DNA of 64,000 nucleotides from Ianthella basta (lineage: Eukaryota > Porifera > Demospongiae > Verongiida > Ianthellidae). The stretch lies in the NCBI GenBank assembly GCA_964019415.1, contig OZ025878.1:5139012-5203011 (forward strand). The letters run 5' to 3'. Both the position numbers and the translations under genes were made by a program. Below are positions 24,901-33,045 of the stretch, one piece after another (the first letter of the stretch is position 1; each line of letters begins with the position of its first letter). Under the pieces are notes generated by a model. The model was not told the origin of the DNA. It ran no database searches and saw only the letters and a list, made by a program, of their open reading frames with translations.

Positions 24901-27853
24901 TAATGTCAATTGCATAATCATTGGTGCATTAGGCAAACCACACAGTAGAGACCTGATGTACATATGATATGTTATTGTGCAACTATCCAGGCATCTGTTA
25001 AGAGACTATGGAAGCTTAACTCATATTTGTTGGAAAGATTCTATCTAAACACTTTAGGTGCTAAAAACACTTTTTAGCAAATAACTTTGCTTCTAAAGTT
25101 TGTAACAAGGTAAATGATTATGAAATATCAGAAAATGTACGTAAGATTATGTAAGATAGAGTGATGACTGCATTTGGCTCTTCTCTACCTTCTATGCTCC
25201 CTGGCCCTTGCCCTATATACAGTATGCTATGTAGCTTGCTATTGCTTGACATTATCTCACACTATAGCCTCATATAGTACAGCATGCTTATACACTCACC
25301 ACCACAATGAGATTTGATACACCAATCTAATAGATTGTAGTGTATATGTGACCTTTCAATTTCTTCCATGCATTCCTGCAAACTGTACTCTTTAACTTAG
25401 TTACTAGACTGAGAAATTGCATGAAGACCATGCATACCTGTCACTTGGGCCTTGCCATAAATTGATTCCAAAAATGACACTTGCTCAATATAGGAATTTA
25501 TCCCTATAAAAAGTGCAAGCAGAGGAAAAGAAATATTTAGTTGAATTATGCATACCAAACACAGTGAAGAAGATGCCCCAAAGTGCAGCATCTTTGGCTC
25601 CATTACCTGGAAGATTTTGTGGTCCAAGTACCTCAAGAGAATGATAGTGGGTTGGGTCATTGTTAGGAATATGCCTGGGAATCCCCCGAATGGTTATTTG
25701 TGGCACTTCAAAGTTAGACTGCACAACAAGCTCTACAATCGCTAGTTCATTTTCTCTAAACTTATAGAACTCTGTAGCCCAATGTACCATCAGCTCTGAA
25801 GGAAAGCAGCAATTGAAGAGAAACAAGAACTTATGTAAATGGGTGCATTCAAAAAGTCTTGATGCATGCATCTGTGCTCACCATCATTATCACGAATTTC
25901 AATGACGACTTGATCATGGGAAATGGTCTGTATGCCATCCGCCCTACGTCCTTGAAGAGTACAGATAAAGGACTCCCTTGGCTCAGCTATTTCATCATTT
26001 CTTATTTGTATCACAACCTCATTACGTGAGAGGCTGCGCCATGTCTCAGCATCACTGAACAGAAGCTTTGCTCCTGCAATAATGTTGAAATCCCTGCCAG
26101 GAAAGGCTGCACACAAGGTGGTAACAAGACAAAGTGTAGTAGCTCACACAACTCCTACTAGCAGCATGCTAACATCAGTGACTGATATGGTGTCCATACC
26201 TGGGTCTACATCAGTGGAAATAGTCTCTGAACACCCAACACCAATTGCTACCTCATTGGCATAAAACCCAAATGCTTCACCGCGCAGTCTCACTTCTTCT
26301 CCCTCAGTCACTGATAAGAGTTGTGATATTGTCCAGTTGACCTGTACAACTGCAAGAAGCAATGCATGAGATGTGAAGAACACATCATTTCACATGTTTC
26401 TGGACACAATTTGTTACAGAATGAGCTGCTTGACTTACTGTCATTATCCTGAATGGCGATGTCATCAAAGGTGTTAGTCACACCAGCTTGAGGTATAAAG
26501 AACTCTGCTGCTTGTCCAATGGGGCGGACTGCAGTGATTCGGAGACGAAAGTACTCCCTTCCTTCTAAAATGTAATCCTCAGCAGTGAGGATCACGTGTT
26601 CAGTTGAATTGGCTTGCTTGGAGAGGAAAGTTACTGTGAAGTCTCCGGATTCAAAATCCTGAAGGTGGACAATATAGTCAGTTCCTGCAAGTGTGTGGGC
26701 AGAGTATAAAAGTATTTGAGTACAGTCAGTGTGACAGCAGTGGATGCAAAATCCTGAAGGTTGACAACATAGTCATACTCTGCAAGTATGTTGGAAAAAA
26801 TTGGAATAATCAGTGTCAAATAGTAATAGAGTATGAGGCATCTGAAATTGCATTAATTAATCATAAGTGTATTATAATGCAAGAATGAGAGAACAATGCT
26901 CTCTAGTTATGAGACTACACACTTTGCTTCAGCAAATACTAATGACAGCTTATATATGTTGCTAGATTAAAGGATAATTGCTGCATAGGAATAGCTGAGA
27001 AGGAGAGGATCATAAGCGTAAACACAGCAAGGCCTGATGGAAGGAGGTACATCCGAAGACATAGCCGATGGAAGGAGCTACGGTCCGAAGACCTTAAGGC
27101 AACCTGTCGAAACAAGTCACAATCGACATCGTTACTGTCCGTAGACCTTTGAAACGACTTTGGGCATATATATGTGTTTTGTTGCAACAAGTAAGATAAT
27201 TCTTACCAAGTTTAGCCCGCAGACGGGTATCTCCAGCTGGCAGGTCTTCTGCAGTTATGTCCACTTCAATTCTTCCAGTGAAAGCAGGAGCAAAGGACCT
27301 AGTCAGGATAGGGGCTGACAAACGGACCACAAGTTCTTCACCTTCCCCTGTGGTAGGGTTATTGATGGAAATTACTGGGTCAACTACATGGTTGAAGGGA
27401 GGAAGAAAGCCAGAGAGGGTGAAGAGAAAGGAGGTAAATTTTGTGATAGAGGGACAGGGAAGAAGAGAGAGGAAGACAGGGATGGATCATGAGTGAAAGG
27501 GAGAGAGGAAGTACAAGAGAGATAAGGTTTGGAGTAAATGAATGGAGAGGAATCAGAGATGTACGTATGGTGATCATTATGTTGAAAATCAGGTACCTGT
27601 ATGATATATGGCACTTGATGGTTCAACACACAGCTGCTTGTCTGTGCATGTTCTATATATAATCAAGTAAGAGCAACAATCTGGAAATTATATAGATGGC
27701 AACATTTTCGTTGCATGTATGCATTCAAGATGGGGAAGTTATAAATGATGGCATAAGTTTAAATGCTGACTGCCTTTGCAGCGTACAAGATAATTGCGCT
27801 GTGCCCGGAGTGATCAGTGTTGCTAGCAGCACTATGGCTACCAGCAAGACCAT
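967..27853 (-). CDS. Gene A: Calx-beta / HormR / GAIN-GPS / 7TM adhesion GPCR, probably decaying
   Basis: This is a ~27 kb gene of about 35 exons (about 5.25 kb coding). The order is signal peptide, Calx-beta repeats mostly split over two exons each, hormone receptor domain, GAIN domain with GPS, then seven helices. The family self-cleaves at the GPS and signals through G proteins from the plasma membrane. Calx-beta repeats resemble ADGRV1 (VLGR1), but the HormR domain is not part of vertebrate ADGRV1. GT-AG junctions join in frame from the ATG at 27851-27853 to the TM4/5 exon at 6531. Four lesions are visible: in-frame TAA at 24303-24305 and 24150-24152, a 7-nt insertion in the TM5 exon and an 8-nt deletion in the TM7 exon. 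No tail exons were found. Introns carry several retroelements. It is either a recent pseudogene or a gene rescued by exon skipping or an alternative end; assembly error is also possible. Confidence 0.8.
1473..1893 (+). mobile_element. Solo LTR of an LTR retrotransposon
   Basis: A 421-bp segment begins TGTGAGGGAC and ends TTCTACAACA, giving the TG...CA ends of an LTR. It is flanked by the identical 5-bp direct repeat GGCTC (1468-1472 and 1894-1898), the target-site duplication. A TATA-like CTATTTAAG lies near 1733, which sets the orientation as plus. No internal retroelement sequence is adjacent, so it probably arose by LTR-LTR recombination. It lies in the intron between TM5 and TM6 of gene A; I see no such insert at the same place in gene B. 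Confidence 0.75.
2650..6310 (-). mobile_element. R2-like RLE non-LTR retrotransposon (element 1), defective
   Basis: Read on minus, the order is an N-terminal zinc-finger-like segment (CPICLRTMPLTKVGLIRVHG, about 6100-6030), a conserved linker (SCGSAGGPDGLRPQHL-type block near 5410), RT (GGVRPIAVGCTLRRLVAKC, QQGDPLGPLLF, catalytic FYLDDGTLGG), a CxxC...HGLSC...RH knuckle and a C-terminal endonuclease (DGKRPDG, then VWDATCPDTFAPS). Knuckle plus PD-(D/E)xK-type nuclease defines the R2/NeSL-type restriction-like group; clade not fixed. Lesions: a 632-bp MITE inside RT, TGA at 3015-3017 in place of a likely Trp codon, and a frameshift near 2815. It lies in an intron of gene A, same strand. Confidence 0.8.
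4620..5251. mobile_element. piggyBac-type MITE inserted at TTAA
   Basis: The element starts CCCATTAGGACCCAA and ends with its exact inverse TTGGGTCCTAATGGG. It is flanked by TTAA at 4616-4619 and 5252-5255. TTAA target duplication plus termini starting CCC are the hallmark of the piggyBac superfamily. Two related near-palindromic subterminal motifs (GACGCAAGTTTGCGTC near 4632 and GACGCAGATTTGCGT near 4681) follow the left end. The longest open frame (4913-5134, plus) resembles no transposase, so the element is non-autonomous. It splits the RT gene of element 1. Confidence 0.88.
6640..10007 (+). mobile_element. R2-like RLE non-LTR retrotransposon (element 2), defective
   Basis: On plus, a Cys-rich segment from 6759 (HCCRCKGKGSCRNCVCR) is followed in frame by TAA at 6852-6854, then a linker and RT: GVRPIGVGEVLRRLMAK, IDATNAFNSLNR, TTQGDPMAMPMYA, catalytic WYADDASAGG. 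Then come a knuckle (CVCGSAFTVEHSLSCPHGAF ... RH) and an endonuclease-like end (FFDVRIFNPFAPSN; RLASLIADN), stopping at 9857-9859. Frameshifts fall near 8140, 8440, 8518, 8675 and 9640. An A-rich tail near 9989-10007 marks the 3' end. It is a cousin of element 1 with only distant protein similarity. It occupies an intron of gene A, opposite strand. Confidence 0.8.
10076..14081 (-). CDS. Gene A TM1 to ECL2 exons
   Basis: Exons are 13996-14081 (TM1, LDYITYIGCSISLLCLF), 13815-13926 (TM2, HNFVHLNLCIALSLGLLLF), 11738-11894 (TM3, FLATFTWTLCEAVLIYILL, a hallmark of adhesion GPCRs) and 10076-10181 (TM4 end and ECL2, VVVITGGMRHDSYLI). Lengths are 86, 112, 157 and 106 and the phases close. Introns hold a Penelope-like relic (12.6-13.5 kb) and a LINE fragment (10.7-11.5 kb). 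Confidence 0.85.
10690..11485 (+). pseudogene. LINE fragment, internally deleted
   Basis: Broken frames read NEAKLEAKSMYAKYAVRRAK, then GEEVVKRWEEHFEGLY, then VRRSVRKLKMRKAPGVCDIV and EMLKAGGEV (N-terminal RT region of RTE/CR1-like LINEs), then WKNAEIIYIYKKGSRLDC. The frame then jumps to a C-terminal tail (SQESWKSRLD ... KRLRGRPCLRWI), so the RT palm is missing. Several in-frame stops are present. The C-terminal tail type recurs on the minus strand at 29137-29472. Confidence 0.7.
12640..13510 (-). mobile_element. Penelope-like GIY-YIG relic between inverted arms
   Basis: The centre (minus, 12987-13268) reads AISAFAEHTLESGHPVD ... LLQSWHIH, which matches the AEH-x(n)-GH ... ES/QSW-H-I spacing of the C-terminal GIY-YIG-linked region of Penelope-like elements. 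It is flanked by about 250-bp imperfect inverted arms, 12640-12915 and 13268-13510, sharing for example GAGGTGAAGTATGAAT. Penelope elements are known for terminal repeats that may be direct or inverted. CT/GA runs border the core (12939-12952, 13217-13229). No RT remains. The family call is an inference from a short motif. Confidence 0.5.
14173..14382 (-). CDS. Gene A GPS motif exon
   Basis: The exon encodes FRCAFFNF, GGWSYRGV and HVGCNASHLTSFVVL, with the conserved Cys, Trp, Cys and His-Leu-Thr triad of the GPCR proteolysis site. Cleavage would fall between Leu and Thr, exposing TSFVVLVN as the tethered peptide. All residues known to matter for autoproteolysis are present. The 210-nt exon is phase 0 at both ends and joins to the TM1 exon at 13996-14081. 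Confidence 0.88.
14578..16168 (-). CDS. Gene A GAIN domain exons
   Basis: Exons are 15987-16168, 15844-15895, 15710-15778, 15417-15585, 15160-15342, 15000-15087 and 14578-14695. Phases close from HormR to the GPS exon with no stop. The first exons are helical (LKTVANFVEVMAK; VADILSNVLDEH), like GAIN subdomain A. The later ones are strand-rich (VVFPGPGVILSSV; NETVEVMFPINV), like subdomain B. This domain autoproteolyses the receptor and holds the tethered agonist. Identification rests on position and secondary-structure pattern together with the clear GPS downstream. Confidence 0.75.
16257..16471 (-). CDS. Gene A hormone receptor (HormR) domain exon
   Basis: The 215-nt exon encodes CPNGEDSVWRIQWPVT, then ACQREGDTPG, AHRRCLAGGVWDSVD and SECES. 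This is the Cys and Trp spacing of the HormR/HRM domain of class B1 and adhesion GPCRs: Cys, a W, Cys-x(n)-G, A-x-R-x-C, G-x-W, D-x-S-x-C. It enters in phase 1 from the last Calx-beta exon and leaves in phase 0, exactly in frame with the first GAIN exon. In other adhesion GPCRs this domain commonly lies just before GAIN, as here. Confidence 0.8.
17110..17375 (-). pseudogene. 3' fragment of an element-1-type retrotransposon
   Basis: On minus it reads ATNEAGAVAEQAEVRKSVKY, then ADLQASHHFVPVAIETSGVF and a hydrophobic end. It aligns with the endonuclease C-terminus of element 1 (ATKEAGAVAAQAEQRKHMKY; KASHHFVPVAIETTGV). Only this 3' piece is present, as expected for a 5'-truncated copy. It sits in the intron between the last Calx-beta exon and the HormR exon of gene A. 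Confidence 0.75.
17440..17665 (-). pseudogene. LINE C-terminal fragment
   Basis: On minus it reads RNENIRTQLRQEGIVEQVRR then KREVWKKQVEEQVG, resembling the Arg-rich C-terminal region of the LINE at 29137-29472 (NVDLRGRLRQEGVLDLVSRR; QQKWKQRLEEM). It lacks RT and is interrupted. It lies directly beside the 17.2 kb retrotransposon fragment in the same intron. Confidence 0.5.
18137..23353 (-). CDS. Gene A distal Calx-beta exons
   Basis: Exons are 23111-23353, 22660-22794, 19998-20186, 19769-19915, 19346-19555, 19103-19237, 18785-18985, 18520-18666 and 18137-18346. All are multiples of three and phase 1. They alternate N-halves (SFSSQNYTVSEGEPAEV; RFNPSTYSVKEG) and C-halves (FNVTIMDDNIAELAELF; TATVNIMDNE). 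The last eight form two copies of a four-exon, two-repeat unit. The intron between 20186 and 22660 is about 2.5 kb and contains an inverted-repeat element, while the matching intron in the second copy is 117 bases. Confidence 0.85.
21127..21975. repeat. Inverted-repeat element in gene A intron
   Basis: Arms of roughly 140 bases at 21127-21265 and 21825-21975 are reverse complements at moderate identity, sharing for example CTTTTGCCC-TTGTAT and GGTAAGACTCTCCA and ending inward at AGAGCACTGTTCGG. The 560-bp centre has no recognisable coding sequence. It looks like a foldback or old DNA-transposon relic. No target duplication was identified. Confidence 0.5.
24056..24493 (-). pseudogene. Gene A dead Calx-beta exon pair with in-frame stops
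   Basis: Two exons with good splice signals (24281-24493, 213 nt; 24056-24193, 138 nt) encode a Calx-beta C-half (ANITISNDDVLEYNE ... IIDDD) and the next N-half (DGTAI end). Each has one TAA in the frame fixed by both neighbours: 24303-24305 and 24150-24152. Similarity continues beyond each stop, so they are nonsense changes and not exon ends. Both exons are phase 1 and multiples of three, so joint skipping would keep the receptor in frame. Confidence 0.75.
25438..27383 (-). CDS. Gene A N-terminal Calx-beta exons
   Basis: Exons are 27207-27383, 26439-26684, 26200-26349, 25882-26073, 25556-25795 and 25438-25503, all multiples of three with phase 1 at both ends. Odd exons carry the N-terminal half of a Calx-beta fold (hydrophobic, then EGEE-type turn) and even exons the C-terminal half with the conserved acidic end: VVIEIRDND, DDIAIQDND. 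Calx-beta repeats are extracellular calcium-binding beta-sandwiches found in Na/Ca exchangers, integrin beta-4 and ADGRV1. Exon 25556-25795 plus 25438-25503 fits the pattern least well; it may be a divergent repeat. Confidence 0.75.
26730..26790 (-). repeat. Partial duplicate of a Calx-beta exon start
   Basis: The minus strand encodes EYDYVVNLQDFAS after a TTGCAG acceptor-like site, repeating the start of the exon at 26439-26684 (TDYIVHLQDFES) about 80 bases upstream of it. No donor follows at a matching place. It looks like a truncated exon duplication. Confidence 0.5.
27787..27853 (-). CDS. Gene A first coding exon, signal peptide
   Basis: The ATG at 27851-27853 opens MVLLVAIVLLATLITPGTAQ, a hydrophobic run ending in small residues typical of a signal peptide with cleavage near GTA-Q. 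I end the exon at 27787 before GTACGC, which gives phase 1 and joins in frame to the exon at 27207-27383. The donor is weak and GC-type alternatives a few bases on are possible. A TATA-like box lies about 180 bases upstream, so this is probably the true 5' end of the gene. Confidence 0.65.
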
Positions 27854-28028
27854 CTTCTTGCAACTCAATATCTATATGGAGGAGAGTCTGTAGAATGAAT
27901 GCAAACAGTACTGTACCAAGGAAATCATCTTCAGTAGCAGTCACTAGTCACTTCACTGATGGTATGGCTCACCTGACCACAACTCACGAGGTGGAGATTA
28001 TAGGCCTGTACAAAGTACTCACACTGCA

Positions 28029-28034
28029 TTTATA
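28029..28034 (-). promoter_or_regulatory. TATA-like box of gene A
   Basis: The minus strand reads CAGTATAAATGCAG about 180 bases upstream of the gene A ATG. A TATAAAAG at 29787-29794 lies at a similar distance (about 167 bases) before the relic first exon at 29.6 kb, inside otherwise alignable sequence. Conservation in two paralogous 5' regions supports a core promoter role. No transcript evidence is available here. Confidence 0.45.
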
Positions 28035-28076
28035 CTGCAAGTGACTTCCTGTCCATTAGAGTTATGTAATGGAACT

Positions 28077-29136
28077 GGTAAGCTAAAAATGGGGCATCTG
28101 GTTTTCAGTAGAATGTTTATTGAACCTCTAACGAGAAATTGAATTGTTAGTAGCTCTTCTCAGCCTTTACTGACATGTCATAGCAATGGTTTGAGTGAGT
28201 TGAAAAGAGTTTTTCACATCTACCAATTGAATCAGGCCATACCCAAAACTAGTATAAGTATATATATACACACAAATCCTACCATACCCTTACATACCCT
28301 GTCCCACATCTTGCACATCTCAATCAGCCCTCACACTTAATTTCCCCCTTCCCACCCATCCCACCCTTCCTCACATGCACATGCACCCAATATCTTAATT
28401 ATACGTACACACACGTCATTCTATCTTCACACACCTCACTTCAACTTTCCCACTCCCACCCCCCCCCCCCCACCCCATAATTATGTACATTTACTCTTGA
28501 AGAAGACAGAACAGCGAACCATGCTGAAGGAGAGGGGAAGGGAAGGAGAATGAGATAATGCTGACTGTTGTCTGTGCTTGGTGATGGGAATTGCATATCC
28601 ATTGACATGTTACTTGATTGTTCCACATCAGTGGGTTCGATCAGCTACGTACATGTCCTGTTCTTTATTGCTGCTCTAAACCAGTTATTAATTGCTAGCC
28701 TGCATAATTTATTGCTAGGATTTTAGTTTGTTTCAATCAATTTATTATTATTAAGTGCATGATTATGATGTTCTGTTAAGTTTGTGTAAATTTAAGTGCG
28801 TAAAGTCACAAATTAATATGTTTGTATATTCTACTCTAATTTGGCAACAGACATTCTATTAATTAACTCATACCAGAGCAATACTATAGTCTGACCTGGA
28901 TAAGCATTTTGCATAGTAACATATGTGCATGAGATGTGAAAGGTACGTATGTGTGATATGATACAAGCTTACTGAGAAAATGTTGTACATCTTCTGCTAT
29001 ATCCTGGCTGGCTTAAGCTTGTTCAATCAAATCAATCAATGCACATGAGGGTTTTTATCTCCCATGTGGGAGGTCGCCCTAATACAACAGGAGTCTCTAG
29101 AAAATAATGTCATAACTCAGTTTATAATATATAAAG
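28077..29136. other. Intergenic, low-complexity patches, no gene
   Basis: This is AT-rich spacer upstream of gene A. It includes C-rich segments, a homopolymer C run near 28460-28471 and CACA/CCCA-rich stretches at 28265-28440. I see no coding or RNA feature. Confidence 0.5.
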
Positions 29137-29472
29137 TTAAGCAAAATTATTAGTCCACCTCATTCTAGGTCTTCCTTGAGGGCGCTTTCCTGGAACCTCA
29201 CCATCATACACTATCTTCGTCACTCTACTGCTGCTCATCTCCTCTAATCTTTGCTTCCACTTCTGCTGCCGTCTACTTACAAGATCCAAAACTCCCTCCT
29301 GCCTCAATCTGCCCCTAAGATCCACATTCCTTATTCTCTCTAACCTTGATACCCCTTCTATCCATCTTAACACTCTCATTTGTGTAGCCTGTATTCTTCC
29401 TTTATGTCTTGCCTGCAATGCCCATGCTTCACACCCGTAAGTCAGTGTGGGAATCACCGTAGCATTCACCAC
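29137..29472 (-). pseudogene. LINE C-terminal ORF fragment
   Basis: The frame of 111 residues opens with NATVIPTLTYGCEAWAL, the motif that follows RT in many RTE/CR1-type LINEs. It continues TQMRVLRWIEGVSRLERIRN, then RLRQEGVLDLVSRRQQKWKQ and ends GEVPGKRPQGRPRMRWTNN. RT itself is absent. It lies between gene A and the decayed first-exon copy. Confidence 0.8.
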
Positions 29473-29599
29473 CCGCAGCTTAAGCTTGTTTATGCGATAT
29501 ATTTTAGTGCGGTTGCCATGGAAATGGGGTTTATAGCAACTTATAACAATTACAGGACAACTGTGATGTGGTATGAGTAATTAATAGTGCTAGCAGCAA

Positions 29600-29840
29600 C
29601 ATGCACGGCTACCAGGAAGATCCTCATCTAGTACCTCAGTACATATAGTGATGGGGAGCTCGAGTGTGCATATGAAGACAACACCATACCATGGGAACTG
29701 TTTACGGTAGCCACCACATTACTGCCTAACCCACCTGACCACAACTCCGGCCTACATTGGAGAGCACACAATATACCTTGCACTGTCTTTTATAGTAGAA
29801 TAGACTTCCTGTCCATGAGAGTTATGCATTGGAAGTGGAG
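29600..29840 (-). pseudogene. Relic of a duplicated receptor 5' end (first exon and promoter)
   Basis: The segment aligns with 27835-28080, which holds the first exon and 5' flank of gene A. Shared blocks include CCTGACCACAACTC and GACTTCCTGTCCAT. The minus frame MRIFLVAVHVAAS parallels the gene A signal peptide MVLLVAIVLLAT, but its hydrophobic run is shorter and broken. It may be the abandoned start of another paralogue in the tandem array. No matching second exon was found nearby. Confidence 0.6.
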
Positions 29841-32800
29841 ATCATCGAGTCATTATTAGAAGTTACGTATCCTAAGAAAACACCTGGTTCTCTAAGGATA
29901 TGTAGCTTCTAATAACAGCTGAATTACTGTATGTATGACTCTCTGATCCTCAAACTTACTTTTAATTGATATGCCATAGTCATGGATGTAACAGAGATTT
30001 AGTAATTGTAAACAGACCATATCCCACACTAGCTATTTATCCTGTCATAACATTACACACTCTATCCTATGTCATGCACACCTCCATCTGCCTTCAAATG
30101 TTCATCAATCCCATGCAGGCCACTTTTCCTTGTAAAATCCATTACCCCCCCCACTACACATCTCACCCTATAACCCCCCACTCATCATTTAGCCAATGCC
30201 AGCTCACTCCATGCACCTTCTACTCATGCATCCTACCCCACACTGTACACCATTCTTGGCATGTTTCATGCTATACATTACAACTGAAGAACAAATCTAA
30301 AGTGACAATGTATAATATTATACATGGACACATACGAAGACATCATAACTACAGTAAAATAATTTTCACGGAGCTAAAACAACACTACCATAATCCAAAG
30401 ACACGAACTGCAGAACATGAATTCTTCTGAACAAGCCACATGCAGCCTGTTCCTGCTTGTGCAAGAGATGGAATTTCAACTGATCAAAGTAATGTCAAAA
30501 TACCAGTACATTCCAAGATGGCTTAATTGTGTTACTTGGAAGAGCATCTGGGTGGTGTATGGAGGCACATTCCTATAATTAGAGGAAGTGCCACATGTTG
30601 CAAGCATGTGGTTCATATGCAGTGGCAATTATAATGAGTCCTGTATATACCGTATGTACATTTTGCTGTCGAGGGGTTTAATGTTCGTGGTTTTCACGGA
30701 TCAGCAACCATTCGCGAAAGTTTCACCCGGTCAAAACTTACACAAGGCTCTATTTCTCCTACTTGAGACTCTGCAACCGCGACAGTAAAGTCAAAACGTG
30801 AATTCTTGAACCGCGAATGTTAAAGCATATATGGTTTATTCCTCGACCTTTTAATTGTCTTGAAGAATACGTACATACATACACTGATAACAGGACACAA
30901 TTGTTTATGTTTGATCCGGAGGTCTTTATCAACTGTGTCCTGCAGTTGATTTGGCATTAACAGCTGAAGGATGCCGATATTATCAGTGTCTTCATTGACA
31001 AGCCTCTAGATTGTAATATACACATCCCAAGTAGCTAGCTAGCATTGTGCTAAATTATGCACTGCATCAGTTTCCAAATGAAATTAACTTCAATGTGGGT
31101 ACATAGGACATACGTTAGAAAACTACATGAAACCACTGCCAGCTACAGACTGAAGGAGCACTAACTATCATCTTATATAGCATATAAGCAATGTGAGGAA
31201 ATAACAATTTAGAAACCACATTTAACTGGGAACATTATAGTAGCTATGTTGCCACTAACTTATCATTAGAAGCATTTATAAGTTTGATCAATGTAACTTG
31301 CTCTGAAAATGATGCATAATTATTTTCCTTCCACTAATGTGTGTATGGCCAAGCATATGATAACACAGGAGAGATAGAGAAGCATGAGAAGGGCTGAGAA
31401 GGCTACCTTTACCAACTTGTGCCCGTTCATGCTCCTTGCTTTGCATTTGCACAATGCATAAGCAGCTGTACAACAGTGTTGAACCCAGATGAGCATAATA
31501 CTTCATTGTCAAGTGTAAATAGGTACAACAGGTATACACTACACAACTAGAAAATGCTAGTTGATTGAAGATGCTTGTAGCTAGAAAATGCTAGGTTTTA
31601 GGAAGCACACCACAAATGATGAAAACAAAAATGGACATTAATGCAAAGCCATTATAACAGTTACTGCTATTTGAATCATTTTCAGGTTGCTTAAAGGGAT
31701 CCCACAACTATCTCAAAACATGAACTATTTGCCCAGTATAGTATCCTCTGGATGAGGGTCTCACACTTAGCTATATATGGTCACACACAGGTGACTGGAC
31801 ACCAACAGCTTAAGGTATAGTGTCTTCTAGGTATACCTCCTGTACACTCCCAGTAGATGTCAGTCAGTGATCATGAGTTAGAAGAATGTACCTTATGCAT
31901 ATGTGCAATGTTTGCAGGCAAAATCTAATAATCAGAGCAGCTGCCACATTCTGTATGCATATGTCTAGCTCACATTAAGTGACTATTAGATGCCAGCATG
32001 TATCCAGCTCTGAAGTGTTCCTAAAGTATATTCATGTTACAATAAATATACCGTAATGGCCTGAATGGCGCATGATCGTTACTTTCTGAATGAGACCTCC
32101 ATAGAGGTTGACGTGACGTACTTACAATAAGTTGCTCAATATGCTGTATCAATTTTTAAGCACACTTGTAGCAATGGTATGAATTTATGATCTCTTTCTT
32201 GATAAAAAACATACAATTCAATGTAAAATGACTTCAGAATGGTAAACAACTTCCCCTACTGTCATTTCCTAGCCAATTCTGCTAGTAATCCTGCTGAAGT
32301 GCAATTGGAATATGTGCACGGTGGCCATTATTTTGGAAATGCGTATTTATATTAGCCCAAGCATCTCCTAATATGTCAACATTGCATGTAGTGGCTGTTA
32401 CTTCAAAGTTATACAATCTGCATGCCTAATTCCTGCATGAAGCTCCACCAGAAAGGTATCTATTCACTGATATGCATTATATCAGCTAGACATAACTAAT
32501 CAGACATAACTAATCCGTCATCATTATCTTACCAGCAGGTGGAAGATTTCACTGCAGAATAATGTGCAATTTCTCTTCACCTAGTGCTAGTAGACAGTCT
32601 ACTCCATGGCACTCACATGGCAATTTGTGTAGTGACACATGTAAGAAGACCAAGAAATCAAACTACATGCATTTTAATATATATCTATCAAGTCTTCATG
32701 CAGTTTCAACTTTCATAATTTTTATGCCAAACACGGTTGATGAAATGTTCCCCGTATGTTTTGTTATGATAAAACACCAGTGTGCATGCTAACCAGTTCA

Positions 32801-32892
32801 TTACTGTAGCAGCTTATTGAAGCATCCAAATTAACAAACACTTTCCACCACTGGTGCCAAATCCATCACCATCATCTTTATCACTCTGCATT
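29841..32892. other. Spacer with possible MITE near 30640-30840
   Basis: No gene is recognisable. At 30640-30840 an imperfect inverted structure contains GGGGTTTAATGTTCGTGG at one end and the inverse of TTTAACATTCGCGGTT at the other, with several CGCG-containing words unlike the AT-rich surroundings; this suggests an old MITE. The homology to the gene A 5' flank may fade out gradually to about 30290. Confidence 0.4.
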
Positions 32893-33045
32893 CTATCTAA
32901 TAGTGTTGTCAGTGCCTGTCAGCCCACATTTGTCAATTTTCTTGTTTACTTGTTCATCCTCAACTCCTTCCTCTACAAGTGCATCAGCAGTGGCTGAAGT
33001 CTTTTGGAATTCTTCAGTAATGATAGGTTCTTTGTGGCCTTTGGT
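32893..33045 (-). pseudogene. Extra copy of a GPCR cytoplasmic-tail exon
   Basis: On minus it reads EPIITEEFQKTSATADALVE then EGVEDEQVNKKID and stops at TAG 32893-32895. It aligns with the gene B tail (EPIVTTDFGMTSANTGALAEEF) but has a longer end. It lies 1 kb beyond the gene B stop. No clean acceptor was identified, so it may be an alternative last exon or a relic of a tandem duplication. Confidence 0.5.

Noticed and set aside
28452-28472. Poly-C run as a possible G-quadruplex on minus
   Set aside because: A single homopolymer tract without the spaced G-runs needed; noted only as low complexity.
29966-30430. 154-residue plus-strand frame
   Set aside because: Low-complexity, His/Pro/Ser/Cys-rich, no motif, no splice context; it overlaps decayed 5' flank of a receptor copy.
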